A DNA stretch of 64,000 bases from assembly GCA_026397475.1 (NCBI GenBank), contig JAPLUT010000006.1, positions 186,001 to 250,000 of the forward strand. Direction: 5' to 3'. This DNA is from a candidate division SR1 bacterium (GTDB lineage Bacteria; Patescibacteriota; Gracilibacteria; Absconditabacterales; Absconditicoccaceae). Position numbers and translations under genes: made by a program. The number at the start of each line of letters is the position of its first letter. Position 1 is the stretch's first letter. The notes under the pieces are model-generated. The model saw only the letters and a program-made list of their open reading frames with translations, searched no databases and was not told where the DNA came from. Positions 9,140 through 19,500 of the stretch are shown here, piece by piece.

Positions 9140-9169
9140 CTTGCTGAGTTTCTTCAGCAAGTTTTTTTT
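9140..9169 (+). terminator. Terminator of the 8547-9116 gene
   Basis: Stem CTTGCTGA / TTCAGCAAG with T8. At least 28 nt are identical to the terminator at 8443. Confidence 0.9.
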
Positions 9170-9341
9170 AATTAAAAAAAACATCAAATGAAGAGCAATA
9201 TCAATTTTGTTATGACATGTTATTTTTGCTTACTTAGGCCATATATGTGGTTCGAAGTAAAAATCAGCCTCAAATATTTGACTTTTGTGTTTTTTCATGT
9301 ATAATTATTTTTAATGCCTTTTATTTTATATTCTCTATCTA

Positions 9342-10106
9342 ATGAAAAAAATGTTCTCTCTCGAAATTCTTCCTCTGGGTGTGCTTGGTGTTTTATTCTC
9401 TTTCAGTGCTGTATTAGCGTTTAATTTTATTGGTGCTTCTTGGCATAATATCGATCGTCCAACTAGGGCGTGAGATTATGAACTTTTCACGAATCCTTGT
9501 GGAATATTAAATTCGCTTGTTGCTGTAGAAGTTAAAACATCAATAACTAAATCTACTTTTATTTTTACTGGATCTACTTATACTGGTATGCTTTTTGGCA
9601 GATATGTACATGTATATGGTCCTCTTCATTCTTTTGCTGAAAAAAATTGAGTATTTTGTGTTAATAAAGAAAATTCGACTAAGAAATGTCTTGATTATCA
9701 GGTAAGATTTGCATGTTCCCCTAATCAAACAAGATCTAATCAAACAGGGTCTAATCAAACAGGATCTAATCGAACAGGATCTAATCAAACAGGATCTAAT
9801 CAAACAGGGTCTAATCGAACAGGATCTAATCAAACAAGATCTAATCAAACAGGGTCTAATCAAACAGGATCTAATCGAACAGGATCTAATCAAACAGGAT
9901 CTAATCAAACAGGATCTAATCAAACAGGGTCTAATCGAACAGGATCTAATCAAACAGGATCTAATCAAACAGGGTCTAATCGAACAGGATCTAATCAAAC
10001 AGGATCTAATCAAACAGGGTCTAATCGAACAGGATCTAATCAAACAGGATCTAATCAAATCAAACAGGGTCTAATCAAACAGGATTTCTTTTTGTTCAAA
10101 ATATAA
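9342..10106 (+). CDS. Surface protein with SNQTG repeats, truncated by a frameshift (254 aa as read)
   Basis: The protein begins with a signal-anchor-like segment (MKKMFSLEILPLGVLGVLF). A domain of about 100 residues with several Cys follows, then about 24 copies of the pentapeptide SNQTG or SNRTG (codons from 9721). Near the end of the repeat one unit is 20 bp instead of 15, because ATCAA is duplicated around 10053-10062. The frame then shifts and stops at TAA 10104-10106. Without the extra 5 bp the frame continues to 10528, giving 393 residues. Every repeat carries an N-x-T triplet. In-frame TGA is present, so this is a native-code gene. The full protein is probably exported and cell-surface exposed; no enzyme motif is seen. 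Confidence 0.75.
9721..10085 (+). repeat. 15-bp coding tandem repeat (SNQTG / SNRTG)
   Basis: About 24 units of CTAATCAAACAGGAT with G/A and CAA/CGA variants. A higher-order 45-bp pattern is visible (two CAA units then one CGA unit). If CGA is Trp in this genome, the SNRTG units would read SNWTG. One unit carries a 5-bp insertion. Confidence 0.95.
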
Positions 10107-10528
10107 ATACCGCAACACTTATAAATGCATTTAGAAATACCAGCTCAATTCTTCTTCATCAATTTAAGATGTCTGCTTCATGAATAACTATAAATACATC
10201 GAATATTTCTATTCTTTATTCTGGTGCTCTATCAGGTACAGGACATCTTCCTAATTTATCCAATATGAAGGCTTATTATTATAATTATTTGGGCTCGCTT
10301 ATGTCTATACAATCATGTGTTTATGCTTGAAATATTTATACATGTCCTTCATCTATAGGAGTTTCTCCTTTAAGTGCAGTAGAAGTAAAAATTAGTGCAA
10401 GTATCCCTTCTTTTGCTACTGGTACAGCGAAATTAAAAATTTTCTCTATTGTTGCAAATAGTCAATCATGAATACCTCAGTCTGTTCTTGGGCTGCCTAT
10501 TTATTCACCACTTATTGTTATTAATTAA
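10107..10528 (+). pseudogene. Displaced C-terminal part of the SNQTG surface protein
   Basis: In the frame that precedes the 5-bp insertion, an open reading frame continues from the repeat through this region to TAA 10526-10528. It has three in-frame TGA and coherent secreted-protein composition (SISILYSGALSGTGHLP and similar). It has no start of its own and is separated from the N-terminal part only by the insertion, so it is best seen as the tail of one gene. Confidence 0.75.
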
Positions 10529-10565
10529 TAAGGTATTTATAAGGGTAATATCATTATTGCGATAT

Positions 10566-10600
10566 GAAAGTCCACCTTTTGGGGTGGACTTTCTGTCTTT
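10566..10600 (+). terminator. Terminator of the repeat protein gene
   Basis: Perfect 11-bp stem GAAAGTCCACC / GGTGGACTTTC followed by a T-rich tail. Confidence 0.85.
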
Positions 10601-10702
10601 TAAAAATATGAGATAAATTGTATTTTCCGTCACATCTGGAGAGGCACCGACTCCCGGAATTCTCTGATGGCAGAATTCTCACATTATTATAAATATATAA
10701 AT

Positions 10703-10727
10703 AAAAAAAAATCCTCCAGGTGTGGAG
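10703..10727 (-). terminator. Terminator of tRNA-Leu(CAA)
   Basis: On the minus strand CTCCA / TGGAG closes a 4-nt loop and is followed by a T tract. Beyond it (10628-10680) a second small palindrome built on GAATTCT / AGAATTC is visible, with no assigned role. Confidence 0.7.
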
Positions 10728-10741
10728 AATCTATTGAAGTT

Positions 10742-10824
10742 TACCTGGAGAGGGACTCGAACCCTCACATCCTTACGAACACCAGATTTTGAGTCTAGCG
10801 TGTCTACCATTCCACCATCCAGGC
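10742..10824 (-). tRNA. tRNA-Leu(CAA)
   Basis: Full cloverleaf on the minus strand with a long variable arm. Anticodon loop CTCAAAA gives CAA. The acceptor stem shows the same G1-U72 pair as the tRNA-Leu at 44335. CCA is not encoded. Confidence 0.93.
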
Positions 10825-10941
10825 ATATTGTTTATGGGTGTATTTCGTTGTGAGTATTTACGAAAATCTCAGTAAAAATCAATTGATTTTGTGGGTTAAT
10901 TATTTACATATCATGTGATGATTGTTTTCTCATCATACTTT

Positions 10942-11113
10942 ACCATATAGGAATTTCAAAATATTCCTATAGATATAGGTTAGCAACCAAATAATTTCGA
11001 TGATAAATTATTGAGTTGTTACCTACATATCATTCAATCAAAAATAGAAAATATTTTTGAAGGATGATATGAAAACGACGGGAACCTTCTTACAGAACAT
11101 TCTACGTCTTATT
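10942..11113 (+). promoter_or_regulatory. Highly structured leader upstream of ssb
   Basis: Four successive hairpins fill most of the 312-bp gap before ssb. They are TATAGGAAT/ATTCCTATA (10946-10971), a long imperfect stem (10972-11031), a long stem CATATCAT.../...ATGATATG (11026-11071), and an ACGACG...CGTC element (11074-11113). The second and third share the bases CATATC, so they cannot form together. This is the pattern of a switching leader. No T tract follows the stems. A similar last element precedes typA. Confidence 0.45.
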
Positions 11114-11136
11114 TTATATGATAATTTGATCGAATT

Positions 11137-11547
11137 ATGGATTTGAACAAAGTGATGATTATCTGAAGAGCTACCAATAATCTACAGGTAAAAACCATCG
11201 AAAGTAGTTGAACTTCTGTAGTAAATTTTACTGTTGCAACTAACAGAAAATTTAAAAACAAAGAAGGAAATGTACTTGAAGATGCAGAGTACCATAGATG
11301 TGTGGCTTATGGAAAATGAGCTGAAGTTTTGGCTAAGTATTTAAATAAGGGAAAAAGAATTTATATTGAAGGAAGACTTAGAACAAGAAAACGACAAGAC
11401 AGCGAAGGAAAAGATAAATTTTCTACTGAGATTATTGTTGATAACTTTATCTTCTTAGATCCAAAAGGACAAGGAGGGGATGATCATGTGTTAGATGCTG
11501 CTGAACCTGTAGTTCCAGCAGATGATGATGAAGATGTTCCGTTCTAA
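11137..11547 (+). CDS. ssb: Single-stranded DNA-binding protein, 136 aa
   Basis: An OB-fold SSB that coats single-stranded DNA in replication and repair. It reads MDLNKVMIIGRATNN, then VVNFTVATNRKFK, EYHRCVAYGKGAEVLAKYL and KRIYIEGRLRTRKWQD. Three glycines in conserved places (IIG, SSG, GKG) are TGA. The Trp of RTRKWQD (residue 86) is CGA at 11392-11394. The tail is acidic and ends DDDEDVPF, the usual SSB protein-interaction tip. The start ATG at 11137 gives the family-typical N terminus. A long folded leader precedes it. Confidence 0.96.
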
Positions 11548-11672
11548 ACAATTGAATGTTGTCTCTTAATTGACAAAAAAACGACTTATATAGACGTCGA
11601 TATTTATGTGTGCATATGAAAAACTATAAAGGCTATGGTACCCAATATTTTATACATTAGACACTGTTCATA

Positions 11673-12257
11673 ATGACATTTAAAATGAAATTAAAATATT
11701 TTTTCTTGGATCTTTTTGATATGATATCTTTTTTGATATTTGTATGAGGAATTGTCCTTTTTATAAGATTTTTTGTTGCTAATCCATATACTGTTGTAGG
11801 TGCAAGTATGGCGCCAAACTTTGAAGAAAATGATTTTATTATCGTAGACAAGATTACTCCTAGATTTAGTACTTTGAATAGAGGAGATGTTATTGTGTTT
11901 GTTCCTCCTGGAAAAACTATTCCCTATATTAAAAGAATTATAGGCCTTCCTTGAGAAACGGTAAAAATTAAACATGATGGAGTCCAAATTTGTAAAACCG
12001 CAAATAATATAGAACAGTGTAATACCTTATCAGAAAATTATTTGAGTGGGGTCCTTACAGAAGCAAGATGTGGCGAGAATGTTTTTAAAGTAAGTACCGG
12101 ATGATTGTTTGTAATGGGAGATAATAGGCCATTTTCTACTGATTCACGTTGCTGCTTCTGATTAGATTGTTATCAATGATCTAGTTATGAAGTCCCTTTT
12201 GATCATATTATTGGAAAGGTGTATCTTAGATTTTTCCCTCATTTTAAAACATTTTAA
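11673..12257 (+). CDS. lepB: Signal peptidase I, 194 aa
   Basis: This membrane serine protease removes signal peptides. One N-terminal membrane helix precedes the catalytic Ser in GASMAPN (about residue 45), the Lys in PYIKRIIGLPGETV (about residue 87) and the VMGDNRPFSTDSR box. Glycines in these boxes include TGA. An alternative start four residues in (11685) is equally good. A Cys-rich insertion (ICKTANNIEQCN, RCCFGLDCYQ) is unusual. It lies downstream of ssb with a 125-bp gap and is followed at short distance by a membrane protein gene. Confidence 0.93.
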
Positions 12258-12284
12258 ATATTATTTTATTTTTAGGGCATCTGT

Positions 12285-12863
12285 ATGAGAATATTCTCAA
12301 ATTTTGATACTAGACTAAGAGAAAAAACCTACAACGAGTATAGGCAGACACATAGCGATGAAAATGTAATCTGTTTTTGAAGAAGCCTTTTGTATCGATT
12401 TTATAAAGTTTTTTTTCCTTCGTTATTTGTTTTGCTATTTGCTGTTTTTGGGCTTATGTTTTTTTATCAGCGATTGGATGGAAATTATTTTAACTATATC
12501 ATTATTGCTTTTGTTATTATGTGTACTGTGTTTTTGTTCCCTATTATCGGAAAGTATATCGATTATAAAATGGACTTTGTTATTGTGGTCCCCAATTCTA
12601 TCGTCATGTACGATCAATGAGGCATTTTCAAAAGAAATACGGTAACTATTAGTTCATATAGCGTCAAAACTATTTCTATTAAAAAATCTGGCTTACTTTA
12701 CAGTATGTTTGATAATTGAGATATTATTATTCTTACAGAATGAGATGCAGAACATAATGGCGAAGTCGTTCTTCGTCGAGTTCCTAGACCAGAAAAAAGA
12801 AAAAACCAAATGGTAAAAATTATCGGTATAGATGTTGATGCTAATCAAAACCCACAAATTTAA
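12285..12863 (+). CDS. Membrane protein with PH-like domain, 192 aa
   Basis: Two adjacent membrane helices (residues about 45-95) follow an N-terminal cytoplasmic segment. The C-terminal half has alternating beta strands such as VTISSYSVKTISIKKSG and FDNGDIIILTEGD, resembling bacterial PH-like (YdbS/bPH2) domains. In-frame TGA is used for Gly. It starts 28 bp after lepB, so cotranscription is likely. Family assignment is from the fold pattern only. Confidence 0.7.
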
Positions 12864-12914
12864 ATACTAGCTAATTGAAAAAGATCATGGAATTTATTCT
12901 TCTAAAAAAATAAT

Positions 12915-13268
12915 ATGAAAAAAGAACTAGAGACTCCTCGTATTCCTTATGATATTTATGAATCTCCTCAAGAGATTGTTATTTTGTTGCCGCTATGATG
13001 AGTGAAAAAAGAAACATTACAACTTAAAATTAAGGAGTATAGGCTTGTGATTACTTGAGAAAGAATTAAACCAAAAATCAAAGATCATCTCGTCCCTCTC
13101 AAAGAGGAATGCTATCGATGACCTATAGATCAAATCATTGATCTTCCTCCTCAGGTATATTTTGATAAAATTCATAGTAAGTTAACCCCAGATAATACTC
13201 TACAAATTATCGTTCCAAAAGCTTTGATACCAGAAAAAATTTCTCTTGAAGTAGAATACGATAAATAA
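12915..13268 (+). CDS. Hsp20/alpha-crystallin small heat-shock protein, 117 aa
   Basis: The alpha-crystallin domain is readable: PYDIYESPQEIVILLPLGGV, LKIKEYRLVITGERIKP, then ECYWGPIDQIIDLP (Trp is CGA, Gly is TGA) and the closing TLQIIVPKALIPEKI. These chaperones hold unfolded proteins in large oligomers. Length is at the short end for the family. It follows the PH-like gene by 51 bp, and a low-complexity AATTTGAAATTT tract follows its stop. Confidence 0.85.
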
Positions 13269-13320
13269 ATTTGAAATTTGAAATTTAGAATTTGGAATTT
13301 AAAAATTAGAAATGGGGGCG

Positions 13321-14649
13321 TTAGTCCCTTTTTTTTATATATGTAGAAAGATATCATGTCAAAATTCATCGTGAGATGAAGAAAAGATAATTAATCATGC
13401 TATCTTCAAATACGTGCAGAAATATGCCCATTACGAGTAAGCATACTCGTCAAATGTTTAGTCATTTTCGAATGAGATAAATGTATCTTTCTTGTTCGGT
13501 TTTTTCTTTTGTTCTCATTGTTTCTTGTATTCTTTTTGCTAATCGAATGATTAGTCAAATGAGTATTGTCCATAGTATGAATCCTATTGTTCCTATATCC
13601 AACATTAACTGGATGTAATAATTTTCTGGTAATATAGTCCCATGATAGTTAACAGCAGGTCATGATGTTCATAATCCATATCAACTTGGTTGTTGGATAA
13701 CATATTGGATGCTTCCAAATTTTGCTTTTATATGACCTAGTGTTGATGCTCATTTAAGTATGCTGAGTCAGACAATTCCTGCTAAAAGTAGTATTCATAT
13801 TCCTCGGGAAAGTTTTTTGTTCTTTTTGATTCGTTGGATGTTTACTATTGTTAATGCAACAACTCATCCGATACATGCTGTCCTCGAAAGTGTTAATCCT
13901 ATCGCTAGTATCCAAAGTAAAAGTATAGAAAGATTGATGATTGTTTGTTTGTCGTTGGTAAATAGCGTTTTTATTTTTTCAATTTTTGTCTTTAATAGAA
14001 ATATTATCGCAGGAAAAAATGCAATCAAAAGGTATCCATAGTTGTTAGGTCCAGAAAAAATTCATTGTCGTCTTGATGTCCCTTTATATCAGGTCAAATA
14101 GTAGATGGGTGGTTTATTTCAAAAAACGAAATCATTGAAGGGACCGTATCCAATGTGAAGGAAAAAATCTGGCCAAATAAATTTTAATCCTTGTCGAAGA
14201 AATCAAACGAAGAGTGTTGTGATCAGTAAATATTTTAGAAATTTCAAAAAATTTCATATTCATGATTCATGAGTTACGATTCATGGCGTCTTGCTACTTC
14301 GAATATGTCCTATAAAAGTTGCAGAAAGAAAAATGTAGAGGTAGAGGAGGCCATACTTGATTCCTATAAAAATATCATATACTGATTTCCCTTTCATGAA
14401 TGATATTCCTATTCAAAAAATCATAATACTTATAAACGCGATTCGCGGCCATTTCCATGTTGTAAGATATGCTTTAATATCTTTGAAGTTACTTATAAGA
14501 ACAATGACAAAAAAAAGTAACCAGAGCCCATCTCTTCCAAGTGCCGGAAGTTGTGGATATGCTCAACCTAATACGCCATATCAAACAATGGTAACTAAGA
14601 TATGATAGAGTACCACGAATATCAAAAACGATTTTATAAATCTTATCAT
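13321..14649 (-). CDS. O-antigen ligase/Wzy-like membrane protein, 442 aa
   Basis: About eleven membrane helices with a large central loop. The loop holds TSRWQGIFSGPNNYGYLL and the following helix LTLSRTACIGGVVAL, the pattern of O-antigen ligase (Wzy_C/WaaL) proteins that join polysaccharide to a carrier. Many Gly are TGA, and Trp at several aromatic positions is CGA. It converges with the hsp20 gene and lies next to a glycosyltransferase, supporting a role in envelope polysaccharide. The exact substrate cannot be told. Confidence 0.8.
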
Positions 14650-14761
14650 CTAGAAAGCTAATGATAAATATTTTTTATTATATATAGGTGTTCCCAAAAT
14701 AAAAACAATGGAAAAGTTCGTCTAAATGGTTACACTATTTTTGTTTATATTTTTCTATGCT

Positions 14762-15643
14762 ATGAAACTTAGTGTTATTATCCCAACAAGAGGAGATCAG
14801 AATATGCAGAACATCATAACATGTCTTAATCGCCAGAGTTATAAAGATTTTGAAGTTATTTTTGTTGTAGATAAAAAACTTGATACAGGACACAAGATGC
14901 ATGATATGTGAAATATTCATTATATAACTAATTTAACACACAATATACCACATAATAATGCGAGCGCATTGAGAAATCTCGGTATTAAAGAGGCGAGGGG
15001 GGAGTTTGTTCAGCTTATGGATGATGATGAACAATTTGATACTGATTATCTTGGAAAGTCCTTGCTTCTTTGGAATCATTATTATACAAAGCTCCATAAG
15101 GATTTTGTACTTACGCCTACCTTGATGTATAGAAAAACCTGAGAAATCCAAAATCAATGATTTTCTCATTTTAATTATTTCATATCGAGGCCTATTCCTC
15201 AGCGTTTGTGATCTAAACAATGGGGCTATATTCAAATGTATTCATGAAATTCATTGCTGGCACCGGCGCATATTTTCAAAGAAAATCTTTTTGACGAACA
15301 ATTAGATTTTGTTTATGAAGATCTCGATTTTTCTTACAGAATCTATCATGCAGGACATCCGATTATCGTTTTGCGTGATTTGAAAATATATCATATGGAA
15401 AGATATAAAACTCAACTAGAAAAAGCTCGAGTCGGTAATGCTGATTCTGCCTATAGAAAAGCGAAACATAGAATGGTATTTGTAAAAAAATATTGATCGT
15501 TTTTTCAGAAAATACAATTTTATGTACTTGGGTTCTGGGCACAGCCTTTACGACTTATAGCTAAGATTTTATTTTATGCGAAATGAAACCAAAAATGGTT
15601 GCTTATCAAACAAGTTATTAAGTGAACGTTTTCGCTATTGTAA
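14762..15643 (+). CDS. Family 2 glycosyltransferase, 293 aa
   Basis: The GT-A fold opens MKLSVIIPTRGDQNMQN, continues LNRQSYKDFEVIFVVD, and has the nucleotide-metal motif QLMDDDEQF. VYEDLDFSYRIYHAG gives the typical ED acceptor-side motif. The C-terminal region is basic and amphipathic, suggesting membrane association. An upstream in-frame ATG (14726) would add a hydrophobic stretch; I prefer 14762. The 3' end overlaps the convergent pyruvyl-transferase gene by 9 bp. Likely adds sugars to a surface polysaccharide together with the O-antigen-ligase-like neighbour. Confidence 0.9.
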
Positions 15644-16630
15644 ATTTTCTATAATTTTCTTCATTTTCAATATTTTCTTTTGATAGGGATAGACTTTTGT
15701 CGGTACCTTTAAAAAGCTTGCTATCAAGAATAGATGCAATCTGCTTGTGATGACCATATTTGCTTGAGCCAGCGTTGTAATGAACTCATCAAAATCGTCT
15801 TCTCGATCGAGTATGGTAAATCGTTGATTCTTTATTCCTGCTTTAATTTGTATGCTGTGGGCATATTTTATGTCGCTATAGTGAGATCATTTTCATTTCG
15901 CTACGGGAACGTATAGCACCGCATATCACTTATTATATAGCTTTTTCACGTCTTGAATAATTTCTGGAAGAAATTGTTCAGCGTTTTTATTAAGATTGAT
16001 TACTATGAATTTTGAATGTTGAATTTTTAATGTTGAATGTTTGTGTTTTTTTCGATCGTATGCGAAATAAGAAGTGTCCATAAAGAACTCTACATTATGA
16101 TATCAATATTTCTTGAGATCTTGAATAGTCTCATGGTCTCTTGCGAAGATGTGTTTCGTTCTTTTGAGGATACGTGTGAAGAGGAATCTATTAAATAAAT
16201 TTTTAGGTATTTGTATCCCTCCCATTAAATAGCGAGGCTTTTTGAGACATGGTAACAAAGAAACTAATCGATATCGATATGAGTTTCTGTTCTCTTCCGT
16301 GATGATCTCTCAGCCACCAATAATTACTGCATTAACTTTTCTATAGAGAGACCGTTCTTTTAGTTTTCATTGGCGAATATATTTTATCCACGAGCGGATG
16401 CCTTTTGGAATCTCTGTGACAAAGGTTATTTTTGAGGTATCTATAAATTTACTTAAAAATTTTTTTAACCATTCTGGATCATACGATGCTATGGTTACTT
16501 TTTTATTTTCTTCTAACAATAATTTCACTGATCACAATAAAATGAGTTCATCTCCCAAATTTCTATAGGATCGATTACCTACGATAAGGATACTTTTTTC
16601 TGGAATATTTAATTTATTATTAATTTTCAT
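15635..16630 (-). CDS. Polysaccharide pyruvyl transferase family protein (CsaB-like), 331 aa
   Basis: Family marks are an N-terminal ILIVGN-SYRNLGDELILLG, the central AVIIGGGEIIT, ARDHETIQDLKKYG and the C-terminal ITSRLHLFLIASF. These enzymes add ketal-linked pyruvate to wall polysaccharide, often to anchor surface-layer proteins. In-frame TGA occurs in several of these Gly. Around 15985-16050 the reading frame passes through an AT-rich repeated word (ATTCAACATTAAAAATTCAA) that looks inserted. It overlaps the convergent glycosyltransferase by 9 bp. Confidence 0.8.
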
Positions 16631-16699
16631 ATATTTGTTTTACGTTAAAAAAAAGACTACTAATTTTATAGTAGTCCTTTAAGTTTATTCAAGTGAAAT

Positions 16700-19321
16700 T
16701 TATTTGCTTGGTGTTTCTTTCCAAAATTTTACGCTGTTAAGATAGTCACAGTACGCTTGTTTATTTGCTTCTAGTGTCGGAGAAACTTCTTGTAATGCCC
16801 CTCTCCATCCTCCTGATATGATTTCTGTATCAAAATCCGTTGAGAATATCTTTGCGTTATCGAAAGTAATATCTCTTCCAGCTGAAAGATAAAATGGTTT
16901 GTCTTTTACTGCTATTTTTTCCTTACATACTTTCTTGATGTAGTTTGTCAGACTTGCAGCTTTGAATGTTTCATAATAACTTGTGAATTCCTTATTTGCG
17001 CTAAATCATGGAATTGTTTTTTTATCAAGATTGATTGATGTTTCTTGATCGTATGTTTTAAATGTTACTTCTGGTCATTTTCCGATAAGTTCAATTTTTT
17101 TGTTTGAAGTCGGCATGTTGTCGTAGAAGGTGTTGAGCGCAAGAAGAATGTTTTGTTCTTTTTGAATATTTCCATTCGCGAGTTCTTTTGCTTTGCTAGC
17201 TAGTCAGGTTTGGTCTTTTATCTCTACTTCTTTGTAGAAAATATCGCCCCTCTTTTCTAGATCATCGAGATCATTAGTTTTGTCTCCTGCGATGTAATTA
17301 TCTACAAGATATTGTGTTTCAGAATTCATTTTATTATATGGGCCTGTTTTCATTAACTGCACTACTGTAGCGAGTCTTCCAAGTGCTGGTGCTGCTGTAT
17401 CTTCATTGAACTTTCCATCAGGCTTTTTTGTTAAGTCATCCATAGTTATTCACATTCATTTCAACGCGAGATCTATTACATGTCTATTATCGTCTTTTCC
17501 TACAGATTTCTCAAGAAATGCAGCTGCTGTTTCGTTTTTTTTGGAACCTGTCTTGAACATATCTAGAAGTGAATCATATTGAGCCGGATCAACTTTTAGT
17601 CTATCGCCGTCTTTGATTAATAGTTTTTTCATTTCTCCATAATTCAACCCATTGAAGAGGGCAGTTGCTCCTGGGAATCATTCTGTAAGTGTTATACGAG
17701 TTTCTTTTTCTTGTGGGCTTTGTTTGTTTGCTTCAGCAGAAGAAGCTGCTCCTCCAAACATTTCTCCTATTTTTTCTGTCATAGCGCCTCATGTAAACAT
17801 TTTTGACAATCCTTCTCCTTTTCGAGCGTTTGCTCAAAATGTGAGGCCTACCGGGATACCAAGTCGTGCTCGATTTGATCCGTCATATATTCCTGTTTTT
17901 TTCTCTTTATTACTTTTGAATGCCATCTTGAATGCACTTGAAAGCATCTTCCAGCCTAAAAAAATAGCGCCTCATGTGATTGCTAAGTTTCCTGCTCATG
18001 CCCAGAATTCTTTTTGTTCTGGTTTCATATTGGTTTGATCTATCCAATATCTTGATAATCTGTTTATTCCTCATTTTTCAAATGCGTCTTTTGCTGTATT
18101 GTAGTTATTTCTCATTTGTTCTTTGTTCCCTGTTCTTTCTCCTTGCGTTACTTCTTGCTCTGTTATTGTATTTGTTTTGTCTGTTTTATTTCTTTCTGAT
18201 GAAGTTTCTCCTGCAACTTTATTAAGTTCTTTGAGTTGTTCTGGGGTAGGTTTGATCTTCATTAATTCGAAAAATTCTTTTGTGTGTGTCGGAACAAAAG
18301 GATGTTCTGAGGGTTTAAAGGTGTTGGGTTCGTTGATTACCTTATTAAGATATTTTTCCATATCTTGGAGATCTTGGCTTAATTCTTGTCTTTTTGCTCC
18401 CTGAAGCTTTAATTCATCTAATATTGCATATTCGTTATTTATTTTTTTAAATGCTTTATTTAATTTTTTAGCATCTGATCTGTCGTATCCTATCACTTCG
18501 AAATAGGGCGTAGTGTCTCCTTGTTCGAGAAGAATGCTGTTCCTTGATAAAATAAAGTCTGGAACTTCTTTTCCAAGTTCTTCTATCCTACCACTAAATT
18601 GTTTAAGTGTCATTACTCTATCTAACTTGTTGATGTCATCCATTTTTACTTTCTTGTCTTCTCCATTTCTGTCTTTAGTGCTATATTTTTTATCTTTATT
18701 GTCTTCTAATTCATTTATTTGTTTTTGAATCTTGTTAAGCTCTTTAAGACGTCTTTTTATTTCTGTTTTTTGCATGTTTCGTAGTCCTTTGTCTTTTCTA
18801 TCGTATTTAGTGTTAAAAATCCATCCAGATTTTTCTGAATTAGTAAGATCTTTTTCTTGTTCAAAAAAGGCAGTCAATCTCTCTACTTTAAATTTTACAT
18901 TTTTTATGTTGATAGCGTTTTTTTCAATGTTTTCATTTTTTCTGATCTGATCAGCTAGTTCAGCAAGATCTTTTGCTGTTTCTGTGTAAGTGACTTCTAT
19001 TTTTGTTTTCTTTTCAAATTCTGAAACTTGAATTACTGCTTTCTTTTGTTCATCTCGACTTTCATTTTTTGCAAGATCTTTATAAAAATCTTGCATGAAG
19101 GTAATGAGATCGACTTTGTTGTTTACAGCAAATTTATTTTCTCCATTTATAGCGAAAATATATTTGTCCTTATCCTGCTTGATTGTTAATTTAGGATCAA
19201 GAAGATCTCTCACCTCATATTTATGGAGGTTGGTTTGAAATTCTTTGCTATTAAAAGCTACCTTATCTCCATATATTTCTCACGTGCTTTGTTGTATAGG
19301 GAGTTCTACAGTTTTTGACAT
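16700..19321 (-). CDS. Large unrecognised protein, 873 aa
   Basis: One continuous frame with TGA read as Gly, from ATG 19321 to TAA 16700-16702. The first 420 residues are strongly charged and helical (Lys/Glu/Asp rich), including coiled-coil-like stretches. A hydrophobic Gly-rich segment at about residues 430-465 (FWAGAGNLAITGGAIFLGWK) could cross or dip into a membrane. A Gly/Ala-rich stretch and an alpha/beta-looking C-terminal domain follow. No enzyme motif or signal peptide is visible. The next gene upstream on the same strand is also unknown, and the pair may function together. Confidence 0.8.
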
Positions 19322-19500
19322 CTGTATAGTTTGAATAAAAAATTATAAATTCGATAGTATAAAAACTTTTTTAAAAGAGAAAAGTTTTTATCGTATCTCA
19401 ATTATATTCACAAAGGACCTAATTGCCAAAATACTTGTCTTAAATAAAAAAATAGGGTTGACAAAAGCCCTAAATGTTGTTGAATTAGATATTTTGCCCT

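Noticed and set aside
9540-10074. Open frames on both strands over the 15-bp repeat (LIKQD and IRSCL types)
   Set aside because: They are alternative readings of the SNQTG repeat; the frame with signal segment, Cys-containing domain and continuing C terminus is the real one.
9721-10085. Possible CRISPR array
   Set aside because: Units are contiguous 15-mers without unique spacers and are translated in frame.
10628-10680. A match to a tracrRNA-like word (GGCACCGACTC) near a palindrome
   Set aside because: The similarity is a short chance match; no cas genes or repeats are present in the window.
17652-18950. Plus-strand open frames opposite the 873-residue protein
   Set aside because: They are hydrophobic antisense shadows of Lys/Glu-rich coding sequence.
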